Origin: Baylisascaris procyonis
Taxonomy: Eukaryota > Nematoda > Chromadorea > Rhabditida > Ascarididae
Reading direction: 5' to 3'
Length of the DNA stretch: 64,000 nucleotides
Assembly: GCA_037389465.1 (NCBI GenBank)
Contig: JAZARR010000059.1
Location: forward strand, 2,689,001 to 2,753,000
Part shown: in pieces, positions 1-13,200 of the stretch
Numbering within the stretch: position 1 is the first letter of the stretch
How the letters are laid out: the number at the start of each line of letters is the position of its first letter
The notes under the pieces: model-generated
What the model was told of the DNA's origin: nothing
What the model saw: only the letters and a program-made list of their open reading frames with translations
The model's database searches: none
Made by a program: the position numbers and the translations under genes

Positions 1-1
1 T

Positions 2-3000
2 GACTACATTTCGTGCGCGGATCCACAAAGTTCGTTGAAAGACGTTGTTGATCAAGTGCAGCTGCTCTTAGCTAAGGTGATCTTTGTAAAGTAAATCGTA
101 TCCCTTTGTGTGAAACATGAAGTGAGCGGCTTCGCAACCTCTAGCAATCATAGATGGCATGCTCTTTGTTAGCCTCCGTTCGCGTCGGCCTCTTTAATGG
201 TGATTTAACGGATCGGTGCAGCTGTGACTTGCAGTGTTGGGTGGAGAGTGTTTTGTCACTTAATGTTGAGAAGAAGCTGTTCAAAATGTTTTGTTTTGTT
301 GTGCTCTCTTCTTTGTTCCATTTATATCTATTATTGGGATGCAACTAAGTGATTGCGCTGCTTTGGCATCGCCAATATTTATGTTCTTATAATGTGTGCA
401 TGATGATACAGGCTATCGTTTATTTCAGATAGACGATAGTGAACATAACAGGGTTGTGGCTTTACTCAAATTGGTAACTGAGCAGACTAGCAAGCCGGAA
501 GTGCGTGATATTCGTGGCATCAACCTGCGTCTCATGCAACTCGATTCTCATCTGCGCTCTCTTGAACGTGTGTTTTAACTTATTCTGCTCCAAGAATGCT
601 TTTTTGCACATAGCGACGCATTGGCGTTTTGCTGTCGGACCAGGTTGGATAGAGATAGCAACGATTTGTTTTTGATTTCAATCTAAAAGTCCGGCTTTGT
701 TGATAAAAAGATGATGCCTCCTCCGCACCTTCTTCGTTCCAACATACGAAAAGTTTTGAGTATTTTATTTCGTTTGTCGTAATAGGTATACGTGTTGATG
801 CACAGTATAAACACATTTTCTTATAACAAATAAGTTTCCAAGCGATGCCTTCGACTGCCACTCTGTTTCTGTAAAAGAACGGAGTAAGCAACGAAAATGT
901 GGATTTTATTGATTCTTTTGAATTTAGAACAAGAAAGGCGCTTGAACGAGATATGTGCCGTCGTCACGCAAGGGGTTCCTCATGACCCATCTCATATAAA
1001 GGTTTCTTTTTGTGATATCAGTTTGCCCGTTCTGCATAGGTTAGGTACATCTCTTTCGGCCTTTTTTTAGGATTCATCATCTGAAACATCATGTTTAACA
1101 ATAGGGACTTTGACGATAACCATGTTTTGGTGAAAATAGGAATTGAGGCCAGAAATGAGAAAAGTGAAAGAATTTCGAGAGGAAAAATCCACAGCTGTAA
1201 TTAATGAATGAAAATCAGGATGATCTATACAATAATGATTGGGAAATTCGTAGTGATAAATGAGCTTTGAGTGTTTAATAGCTAAGGAAATTTGCACATA
1301 ATAGGTGGGATGGAGTAGCTGTTTTCGTTGCGAGACAACTTTGCTTACAATTCTGTTATTTTCAGTCATTGTTTGCACAGATTGCAATTCATTTCTCTTT
1401 TAGTGTACTATATGCAATTGACAATTATTGATAATGAAAATAAATGATGCATCAATAGTAATAATTAAACTGCATTTGCATCATTGCTCAGGACGTTGTT
1501 TTCAAACAGCGCGAACAAATGGAGGAAGTGAAGAAAATAATGGAGCAACTGCAGAAGACGGCGAAAGCGTTCTCGCAATCGAAGCACGAATTGCTCAACA
1601 ACATTAGAACACGTCTTTCTGGCTGGATTCTGCAGGTTCATTTAAGTGATTTTTGTTGTGTGCAGGTTGAGTTACAAAAAGTACATGTCATTGCGTTATG
1701 CGCAAGCATGTTGTGCACACGCATCCTTCGCTGCTCTTACTTTTTGGAAAGCTTCTGTAGATGAACGTGTAGCAGAAAGCTAGTTTTTAGTTGCCAATTA
1801 TTAACTCCAATAGTTTTAAGAGTAAAAGGGATAGCGTTTTTGCTTGATGGCGAGTTGGTTGATTTTGAATCAACCATTCACCGGCGCTCGCAACTCACTC
1901 TTCTCCGTATTTTCGAGCGGTCAAAAGTTTGCTTTGATGTTTGCAAACATTGCTGGAACAATTTTGCTCAGTAAGATGGAAATTAGAAAAATGTTCCAAG
2001 GAAAATTAGTTATTTTTGACTCCGTCAAGTTTTCTTTGAGGCTCTTTTGAAGTGTTCTTTTCTTTCTTTGAAGACTGATTAAGTTTGCATTTGTCTTTTC
2101 ATCCTTCCTTCAGCTATCCCTCCACCTCCTTTCTCTTCCCTTCCTTTTCTTCCGACGTTAAGGAAAGGTGAGGATTTCGAGGTGGATCATTTCTCGAAAT
2201 CTGATGCTGTGTCGCTTCACGCTGCTGCGTGAGTCAGTCATTCTAATTAACTTTCCATCAAGTCCCCTGTGTTTATTCAGGCGTACGAACGTCTACACAC
2301 AGTAAATAGTTCGATAATAATCTTCGAGGAGAAGTTTTTGGCCTTGCGAAATCGATTGGATATTATACGTCAAGTGAAGGAGTCACCGGTTATGTATGTA
2401 ACGGCCATTACGGAAGCGATTAGACGAAATGCTTTGTATCCGGTATGCCAAAATGTTTTGTTTATTTTATTTTACTCATTTTTTTATTTATTTGTTTGCT
2501 CGTTTGACGTGTGATATTTGACATCGATGTGTGTTGAATAATTACTTGGCCAAAGCGTTCATAAGCAAACGCATTCGTTAATAATGACTTTTGGATCGTA
2601 AACCTTACATTAACGCTCAACGGAACTTAACATAAAAGCAGTACAAGAGAAACTGAAATTAAAATTACAAAGAACGGAGACAATCGAAATCCCGATATAT
2701 CACTATCCGGGTCAATGCTGTTATCCATTAGGATATTGCTCCTCTGCATTCTCGCGTTCTGAAACTTTGTGAGCTGTTGTGGCTTTCTTGTATATATCGT
2801 CGAAGTGCTCTTCACTTCCTAGCTCATTTGTCGAATGAAGCTGTTATGTAACTGCAAGGAGTATTAGCTGTTTGGTTTTTTTTAAATATTTTTTTTTTCA
2901 GTCTCGTTCATATGCTTTCTTTTGAATGCCCACTACTGTTCTTTGTTGTTGTCATTTAGAGACCAGTTCAGTTATTGCTCAAACATCAAGGTTTCTTTAA

Positions 3001-6000
3001 AGGATAAAAGATGGAAGGGAATCAGAAATTAGTACGCAATAAAAATTCATCTTCAACTTGCCATTCTTTCGATATTTTCTGTTGTAATCTAAAGCTCCTG
3101 CAGTTGATTCGTCTGAAGAGAGTGAGCCAGGGTTCGTGATGTTGGTACCTCTTTACGTTGATGACTGCTATAAATGTACAGAAGTGTCTTTCCGAAAAAA
3201 AACTTTCCGGTGTTTCGCAGTCCCACAGAAGTTGACAGTCGATTCGTTGCCATAAACAGTTCCACACTAAGTTTTCCTTAACGTTTGATCACTTCTGTTG
3301 TGGCCAGGAATATTTCGTCCATTATACGTGGAATAGGTCAACCACTTCCCCTGCATTCTTTTTCATAGTCGTTTTCTAGGTAATCTGCAATGGCCAGCAG
3401 CTTTTTTCGTTAAAGCTTATTGAGATTTCGGCAAGTTCTGTCTATAAAAAGAGCATGCATGTTACTAGTTAGAGGCCTGCCTTACGAACTCGAATCTGTT
3501 GAAGTCGATTGTGGTTGAGGTGAAATTCGGAATCAGTATGTGCGTCTTGCGCAGTTACATGTAAGGTAAATTGTAACTTCAGTATCCTTCGCCCCTCCTC
3601 ACACGTTTCCACCCTCTCTCCGCCTTCTTCAGTGAGCTTTTTCAAAATTGCTGGTAGAGAACTTCCTTCATAATGCTGTGCCATGTTTTCACAGGTACCA
3701 GAAAGATTGAAAATTGCTTTGGTATATGGTCAAAGCGCGCAATAGGGCACATCACAAAAACCATTCTGCATTTTACCGCAGTTCGCAAACTCTTTATCAG
3801 AAATACTCATTCGTGTTGGGTCATCATCGAGCGCACTTTCGCATACTTTTTTATATTTTAGAAGACGAGTCTTTATTCATTAACAAATAAAGTTATGAAG
3901 CAGAGATCAGTTTTAATTATGAATAAATGAATTTAGGCATAAAATTACATTCGCCACGGTATACAACAATATGGAATGAATATTACACAGGTGGTATTTC
4001 AAGGTATAATATGACAATTATTCCCAACAACATTTTTACATGTAATGCGGTAACTTGACCAGCTAAATTCATCAAAAATTTAGATATACTGCTTTTAATT
4101 CATTCTTCTTAACGATATTTAAGCACTTGTTTACTGATGTTGTTCTTAAGGAATTCCAATCGTGGTTTGCATCTTTCTCGGAGAAGAGCAAAGAACTGGT
4201 ACGGGAAGAGTGTTCGATACGTGAAGCTTTCAACTCGAAGCTGGATCGTCATTTTTTGAAGCAACTTTTTCCGGGCATGTTTGACCAATTCCCTGATTTT
4301 GCACCGGGAGAATTACCCTCCTTCGATCAAAATCTACCTCCCGTTGATTTCGCTCATCTCAGGGCTTTAAGACAAGTGAGTGCATTATATTTTCCTCCTT
4401 TAAAAATTGAAATTTAAAAAAAAAAATTGCAAAATTACTCAAAAATCAGAAGTTCATTGGTTATAATCCTCAAAAAATTATCCATACCTTGTGTCCATTT
4501 CATTTATGCTTATTGAAGAGAGCATGAAGTTTCTGTGCGGCCTCAGTAGATGAAGCCGAGGTGAAATTTGCGGGCGGAATAGGTTTTTATGCGTATAAAT
4601 TTGTTAATAATACAGTGGAGTTATTTTATTAAGAAGTTTGTCCGCGCATAGTGTTTATTTGATTTTAAAAGGACTAAAATGAGGGGTGATAAAGTGCTAT
4701 ATATTTTATTCGAGCTTGCGAGGAGAGGAGGGACGAGCTGGAATGCTGTCACTTCTCACTGATCTAAATTCCACCAAGTTATATCATTTCTCAAGCACGA
4801 ACCAGTATTTCTTGATCACAACGATGAGAGTTGGTAGATGATCTCGTTTTATGAATGTATGTGGTGCTTGCGATTGGTGGCGTTATTCATCGGTGATTGC
4901 CTTGGAGAGGGGGAAGGGCGGGCGAATTCATAGCAAATCACTCTGCAGAGGAAGAGTCATAACTGTGAGCAGATGAATGCAGAATCGCGTTTGCAAGCTG
5001 TTTTGTTGGGAATAGTGTGTCCAAGAAGACTGGTCGACGGGTCTTTAGCGGTTTCGTTCTCACTGATTTTTGCTCTTGAGAATTCACCAAATCGCATGCA
5101 AAAATATTCTGTTTTGAAAGCATGTTATGTAAAAAATTGCAGACTCTGCCACAATTGGCGCATCTTCTAAAAGTAAGCGAGCCGGCAGTTTATCAGCGTT
5201 TGGCCGTTCGTGATCCGCGAACCGCATCAGTAATCCATTCAGGTGGAGTTCCGGCTATCAGAAGGGAGGAGTCGTTCTTCACTTCGGATGCAACGATCAA
5301 TATCGCAACTCTCAACAAGAACTTCCCCTCCACTAATTGGCTTAGGTACGCCTCGATTACTGTCTGTGTTTAGTGAATCCTCTTTTTCATGAATCCGTGT
5401 TGCCTTATTCAGGTTATTATTTGTTTAGTTTCGAAACTCGATTCGGTTGGGGAAAGAAATTAGGGTATTTCGATGTTCCAGTAGCATATTTACTTTCTGC
5501 TATTTCCCTACTTATTATTGCATAGTCTTGGTGGCAGGCACTCGGGCTTGAGAATCTCGCTGCAAACGGAACCCGATGGAAACGAAATAATAGAAAGCAT
5601 ATCCGCTAAGGCATCTTGAGCTCGCTTTGCCCTCTTTATTTATGTGATTTGATCATCAAATTTGATCCAGCTTAGACCGAATTTGAGACATATTGAAAAC
5701 GTAGAAGAGGGATTTTATTGAGCATTGCATGATGACTTATCGTAACGGCGATCTAATTTCTAGTTTTTTCTTATTCCTTCGATGAGGTGAACCTATATGT
5801 GTCGTTGACGCTCACTGTTATCACTGTGCTTGAAATAAGTTGCGATCTTTGTTGAACCGATAGCAGATCTTAGTGAGCTGCCAGTGAGACAGTAACGGTC
5901 AAGAAAGGCATTGTTACCAAGGGCAGTTGCTTGTAGTGCAGCTTGCAAGCAGATATTGCGGGTGAATTGGAGAGATACCGATAGAGTCGTTTTCCTTGTA

Positions 6001-7182
6001 GTCACTGAGGTGGGTGATTACAGTGGTGATGAGAACATGGACATGTCACCGTCGAATGCACTGCTTTTAACGAAGTCACCGCCGCGCTTCAGCTCAACAT
6101 TGAGTCTGGATAATACTGACGCGTCATCAAAGCCGTTGAACCCACTGGCACCGCTCTTCGACACTCCTCATCAGGTGAATACCTTGCTGAAACTTTTTGA
6201 AATGTTAGAATTGCTTGCATCCTTTGCTTAAACACTCTCTGAAACTAAAAGAAATGTGTTTTGAGTTACTATTCGCCCCAAATGTTGCATGAAAAGAGTA
6301 AAGGTTGCAAGTGTATTCTATGTGAGAAATGTTATTGAGGCAGCATTTATCGAAGTTTTGACTTAATATTTTATGTCGCAAATGAAAGTGCACACGTACC
6401 CATTAATACATTTCGACTAGTATAATTTTGATGCGTTTCATGCATTTTACATTCCTAACACCGTTGACGTGGTGGAGGGGGGGGCGGAGAAGAGTGATGT
6501 TTCTTTTATATCCACTAAATCATTGTCTGCCTTGAAGCAGAAACTGGATGCAAAAGTTTATCCATGTTGTTTCTTGGATGTAGTTCTCGAAGGAAGGGGT
6601 TCTAGAGTATGCGTTTCAATTTTCTAGACGACGGTTAGTTTTATGCATACCTTTTTTAGGAATGCGATACACCAACGGCATCGAGTGCGGTGATTAGTCA
6701 ATCTGTTAAAAGCGCTCCGATCCGAATTCCTCACAGAGCCGACTCCAGCCGTCAGGTACATGCGAATTAACAAATGAATAGTGGTCGTTGAAGTGCATTG
6801 AATCCGTATTCAGAAATGCATAATCGCTGAATAGAGTTAGTTGCTGTACTGTGGGTCATTCGGCAAATCGTTAGCTCTTATTTCATTCTGAGGCGATAAA
6901 GTCTTTGTAAAATGACTTTATCAGACGCCATTCGTTTGCTTTTCATTGCATGGTTATAGATCTTGAAATAGAGAATCGAGCTACTTTGTATTGCTCGAAT
7001 AGTGATTTCATTCCGAGTAGGGATCGAAAGTTTTCATTTTCCAATCATCATTGAGGTCTGAACACTCAACGACTTGACGAAATCATTCAAATACGGCACT
7101 TTTAAGGTTGGTTTGGTTTCGGAAAATTGCTTTATGTGCACTTTATGTAATGATGACTTTATGTTTCATATGTAAAAAAAAG

Positions 7183-7227
<45 letters not shown>

Positions 7228-10200
7228 TGCAAATTTGCGCCTGCAAGTTGAATTACGGTAATTTTATATCTGTTATGTATGTGTGTGTGTGTCTGTGTTT
7301 TGCTTGTCGAGTAGTTTCAAGTGGGGGACGATAACGCTGAAGTAACAGAACTTGGTGGTTGTAATCCGTTCACAAGATGACCTCCTTTGTTCGCATACAT
7401 CAGTTAGTCATGAAAGGAGTTTTAGACATTCAAATTTCATGGGTTTTGCACCTGTCCATCAGAGAAAGGCCGACTTTTTGCGCGAAATTATTATAAGTGG
7501 TCAGTTCAATTAAATTTTAAGTTATGAAGACATCATTACGTACGTTTTATTATCTCTTGATAATATATGAAATTGACCGCTGAGGTGAACGGAATTACAA
7601 AAATGAACGACGTGCCATATACTTTTTGACTTCTTTTTCATTAGTATACTTCATTATCCTGTTCACAAATCCTCATTTAATATCCTTTCTCAAATTCACA
7701 TAACTTTGCTTTGGGGAACTGTTAATGCTTCGAGGATTTAGGAATGGGAAGGTATGATATTTGTTTCATTCTCATCACTGCCTTGTTTGCCACTGTTTTT
7801 TTTTTTTTTTTTTGTTGTTGTAATAAATTAATGCAATGGAATTTTTTTTTTCGGTGTGGAGGAATGTTTTTGATGCCTTGAATGTGTTCACTGATCTGCT
7901 GGCATTTATTGGTTGGTATTGTCGATCCATTATGCCAATACATTGCGATATTTGGGTAGCTATCTTCTTGAGCTAGCTCAATGTAGAATAGGAAGCAGAG
8001 AATGATATGTTGAATTAGGAGATTTATTTCAGATGTCGGAAAAGTCTAGTCAGTTCAGTACTCCAGAGGATCACTTCGCCTCATGTCAATACAGGGTGAG
8101 TTCACATTCCTTGCCTTCACAAGGGGATTATGCTTTAATGTTAGATGGCCGAATTTCTAATGCAGCTTTCCATGACATTGCTCTTCAAGCCTGCTTATTA
8201 GAGGGAGATAGGGCGAGCGATCACAGAAAACGAGTTAAATTCTACTCAACCATTGCGGTGCCTTCCTTTTAGCGATATGATAGTTGGTGATCGTTCCATA
8301 TCTGCTGATCTAGCATTTTTGAAATGACACTTGTTTGTGTCAAATGTTTCATTTAGGGTACCAATAATTGCAAATAAGCGCGTTTACATAACGCCCAAAA
8401 AGGTAAATTTTACTGTACTTGAGCACTTATTTATTAACACTATTAACGAGTGAATTATAAAATTATAAAATCGTTCGCATTTGAGAATAAAAGTGCAGAC
8501 GGGAATATTAAGGTATTGCTGACCCGTGGTTAATTATAAAGAGTATATATTTTTACTGAATTATAATGTGTGTTTGGTGAAGAATGTTTTGGGAAAACGA
8601 CTCTGGGAAACAGCAGAGCAAAGAATTCGCATTTTCGCTGAAACATTGTTTCTTTCTGTTTGTAGCCCATAGCGTGCACTCTTTCAGCAACCAGCATCAA
8701 CAATTATACTATGTCGTTCCATCTTTTGGCAACTTTTGCACTGAATTTTAGTGCGAGATATGCGTTTATGCGTTTAACGAATGATATGCGTATCTCTTTT
8801 TTCCTCCTCATTTCTTCTCCACTTCATCCTCTCCCTTACCGTCATATTCTGGCTTCTCTTCCTTCAGTTTACGAAATTTTTTTTTTTCTTGAAAGGCGTT
8901 GCTGACATATCAGAACCACCGAATTGATATGGGGTGAGTGCATAAGTTTGGAATTTGAAGGGTGGCGAAATTTCCGGACCGGGGACCGGAAGGGTCTGTG
9001 ATGGGAGGGGAACGGCTGGGAATAAAGGACTTGAGATTTTACTACTAGTGGTACAATTTCATCACTTTATGCTGCGGAACAGTTTCCCTCCCTCACACTT
9101 TCGATAGACTAATAAATGTTGCGCATAATCAGGTAAGCGGAGTATTTGTAATTTATTTTTGCGAACGAAAGTGGGATGCTTCCCTTGAGATGCTGTTTTA
9201 TTATCACGTTTTGATCGATAGCAAGTACTGATTTTAAATTGTAGTTAAACAGAGGTTTACCTTTGCGGTTCTCAGAACTTCTTATTCATTTTTTAGCAGT
9301 TCGATATGGATCGACGCTCAAATCAAATGACATTCAGCGATGCGATGGAGCATTTGAAACCGATTTTGTCGGGACTGCATTCAGTTTTATTGGTGCGTCT
9401 TTAGTTTCCGCTTTTCAACATTTTTCCTAAAAGGACCGAACATTAAAAGTTTTTCTCATCAGATATTTGAGTTCTTATTAAATATCAGCTGGGAAGAAGT
9501 GACAGTTCTTTCGCACAATGTTTTTTTTTCAATTCCTGACAATTTAAGGATTTCTTATTTGCTTCTCGTAGATGTTAAGTATTTCTATAAGAAAAAATTG
9601 ATGGCGGATATTAAATACTTTCATTTTTTCGGAATAAGGATAGTTCATCAGCAATGACTTGGGAGGAGTTGATTTGTTGTAACCGTAGAGGAACTGACTC
9701 TGGTTAATCATTTCTATCTCCGCTGTATTTTCGCAAAGTAATCGCGCTTATCTTAGCTTATTTTCTAGCGATTTCAATTCCGATTGGAGTGAATGAGCAG
9801 AGTAGAGGTTGTAGCCATGAAGGGGGATAATTCATACGGTTACCCATTGGTGTGTGCCTGAGACAACACATTCTAGTGAAACTCGAAACTAAAAACATCG
9901 CTATGTGCTGTGCTGCAAGCTTATGTCTGTGTTTGTCTGCGAGTGCATTTGTGTGTCTTTTAGTGAGCTGTATTCTCCAAAAAGAGTCTGAATTGTTTTA
10001 GGAAATGAACGAGACAAAGGAAATGATCTCGACCCATAAAGGCAGTGTGGAGAAGGATGTAAAAGCAGCGTTGAAGTGTGCCGAACGGATTATCGATGAA
10101 TGCGATCGTTTACGACGAGAGTCGATCAAAATGGAAGTGGAGGAGGCTCGTAATCTCGCGAAGGAGGAATGTGTTGCTCACTATGAAAGCATTGTCGGGA

Positions 10201-13200
10201 AACTGAAGGTTTGTTTGAGGGTCGGTTTTGAGTAAACGCTAGAGGAAGGAGCAGGCGAATACATTTCGACTATACTAGATGTGAATGTCCCGGTAATATG
10301 TTGTCCTCACCCCTCTCATCGTTCTCGCTTCTCCATCTCCCTCGTCAGATGTTGTAGTGTTGCAGTACTTTTAAAGAAGAGTTAACAAGGGATGCTATTA
10401 TGTCACTTGCAAATGTACCGCATTGCTTTGCGTCTTTGTTGAAGCGAACATTTCGTCAGATGATTTCTAATGATAAAAAAGCGGTATAAAGTTCCGTTTT
10501 GCCGGGACTAGAGTTGTCCGACGAACTTGTAAAAATCTAAATGGTTGGGTCTAGTTTGATGAGGTCACCTCTTTTCCATATAATTTTATGTAATGCTTTT
10601 GTAAGCATTGACAGCCACCAGCATTTAATCAAATCCTCGCAGCCTTCGTAGTCTATCTTGATTGATTGCTCATTTTCCTATCTTTATTAAAAGGACTTTC
10701 TTTGCCGCCATTGGTGCCAAACTCAGAAAAAGTAGAGCACATTTAAAGCATTTTTCGGTCATCATGGGCTTTCGATCATTCTTCCTTCCCACCACCATGC
10801 TTGTTGTAGCGATAGGACCGCTTTCATTTCTTTCCATATGTATGAGTGGTCTTGTTATTTTACATTGATAATGCTTTTACGAAAATAGATAGGTCTTTGC
10901 CACAAAAGAATAGGCAGATAGGCGAACTGCAGATCGAACTGGAAGAGGGCACGAAGCGTGATCGTGAGTTGGAGGATCTGAAGGAAGTGCTCGAGGAACA
11001 ACAAGCCGAGATTAATGCGTTGCGACTGTATAAGGAGAATACTGAAAATGCTATTGCAAAGTGAGTCTTTTGTTCAGTGTATTAAAAGTTGTTGTGGTGA
11101 TTATGTGCTTAAGTGTAGAAGGGCTTCTAATCTGTCTCTGTTTCACGGCTTAAAGCTGTGAAGTGGGATGAAGTCCATTAGTTATTATTGTTCTGAGCTT
11201 TCGAAGACAGCATGAAACTCATCATGCTTTCGGTGCTCTGAGGAGCTTACTTGTCGCTTGTATTCTGGAGATTCCACCTCTTCCTCGTCCTTGAGGAAGG
11301 CCTGGAGCTCTTTTTTCTTTTTCGGGGAGAGGTAGAGAGAGGAAGTGCTGAAAACTTTTAATTTTCTCTGGCGGGCTTCCAGACAGTCTGCTTTTCCAGT
11401 TTCTAAGGATGATTTGCAAATTCTTGCTGTTCAGTTGTAAAATTTTAAAAGATATCTAAGAACCGTTTTTTAGCAGATAACCTAACATCCATTTCTATGG
11501 GAAGAGATGCACGAGGATGAAGACTTTTGTTGTCGATATTTCTGCAGAATCTGATATCGAAATTGAATCGTTTTCTAAAAGTTTGCTTTCATGTTGATAT
11601 GTTGTTATATCGGTTGTTGCGGACACTGTTTGTGCACCATTAACCAACTCTTTTATAATAATTTGCTCCTACTTAGTGACAGTCGGCCTTTTGGCCGAAC
11701 ATGTTCTGTATAGATGAACTGATGTTTTGCAGATTGGAAAGTGAGAAAGCCGAGCTCTTCAAGACGTTCACCATTGAGCACGAAGTAGAGATGGACAGAA
11801 TGGCTTCGCTTCACAGCGACGAGATGAAGGTTAGTTTTATGCTTCCCCCAGCTCTGCAGCGCTTTCTTTGCGGCGCTGCAGAGTTGGGGAATGAGGAGGA
11901 GAGGGGGAGGGGGGGGGGGAGGTGCAAAAACTTCGTTCTTTCTAGCTACCTACCTCTGAGAAGAATATTTTGTGCCTCATTTTCATCGCCGTTTGCATTT
12001 AAATAATATCAGGCGCTGAATGCATGGTATTTTCGATTCGGAACGTTCGTCCCAAGCGATGGTGGATTTGAAGAATAAAGCAGATCACCAAAAATGACGG
12101 GGATCCTCAGAGTTTGGCATATAAGAAAAGAATGATGGATAAGCCAAAAAGAGTTACGAATACTTTGTTATGTGCAGTGCTTGAGATCGTCACTTTTAGG
12201 ATCGCTTTTTTCAATTGTTTCTGAGGCCTTTCGGAATAGTTGATTCATTAAACTGCTTCATTATTTAATTGCTTTCATATTGGCAGTTTGGTATGCTGAA
12301 TTTTCAGAGGAAGGAAAAGGAGATCGATTCGCTGAAGGTGGCGTTGCATAAGGCCCGTGAAACACGAACACATGCACAGGGCTCCGAACTGGAAGACAGT
12401 GCTTCTAGAAATGAGGAAATCAGAGCCACTTTCGAAAAAGAATATAAGGTGACGGCTTCACTCAGCGCCACTTTCGCACTTCTCCTACTTCTCAAGTCTA
12501 GCCAGTGGTAGTTATTGAGGAAAACATTTGCTATGCACATCAAGTAGTGCAAAGCTTCTTAACGTGCTGTTCTGTTCTTAAGCGACGAACATTTACGCAT
12601 TTACCATCAATGTTGAGTAAAGTTTTGTGTGAGATGGGCTAATCTCTTTGGCATTGGGTTTTTGCGCGACTATCTTTTTCAACCTGTTGATTAGAAAGTT
12701 GATTACTGAGGAAGCAAAAAATTCGTCGCATCTTATCTCACCGATCGACATTCGCACAGATACAATAAAGAGGGGCCTGCGCGATTATTTCAGCTCACAC
12801 TGCATGCAACGAGCCCAAGCTTTAATTGAATACCAAAGAAACTTTAGGAAGTTTTTGCTAGGTCACCCAGAATTATCCAAACGTTTTTAATGATGTTTCT
12901 GTTGGGAAGAATTTTTTTGTGTCGAAGTAATTTTCGGAGTAGGATATGATTTGGCGTCGAATATGAACGCCATATTGTCATTCACGGATTCTGAACGCAG
13001 TTTGCCACCTTGTGACAGGAGTCAAAAACTTTGTGAGATAAGGCGAGCGAAGTGAAGCGGGATGCTCCGTGTAGCTTTTACAAGCTGAATTCTGCTGCGG
13101 TTTTGACCTTGAACAGGCAGCTTCTGCTGCTTCTGCTGCTCAAACAGGCAGAGTTTGGCCTTGATTTCAGTAGCACTAATGTTTTTGTAAGGTAGGCACA

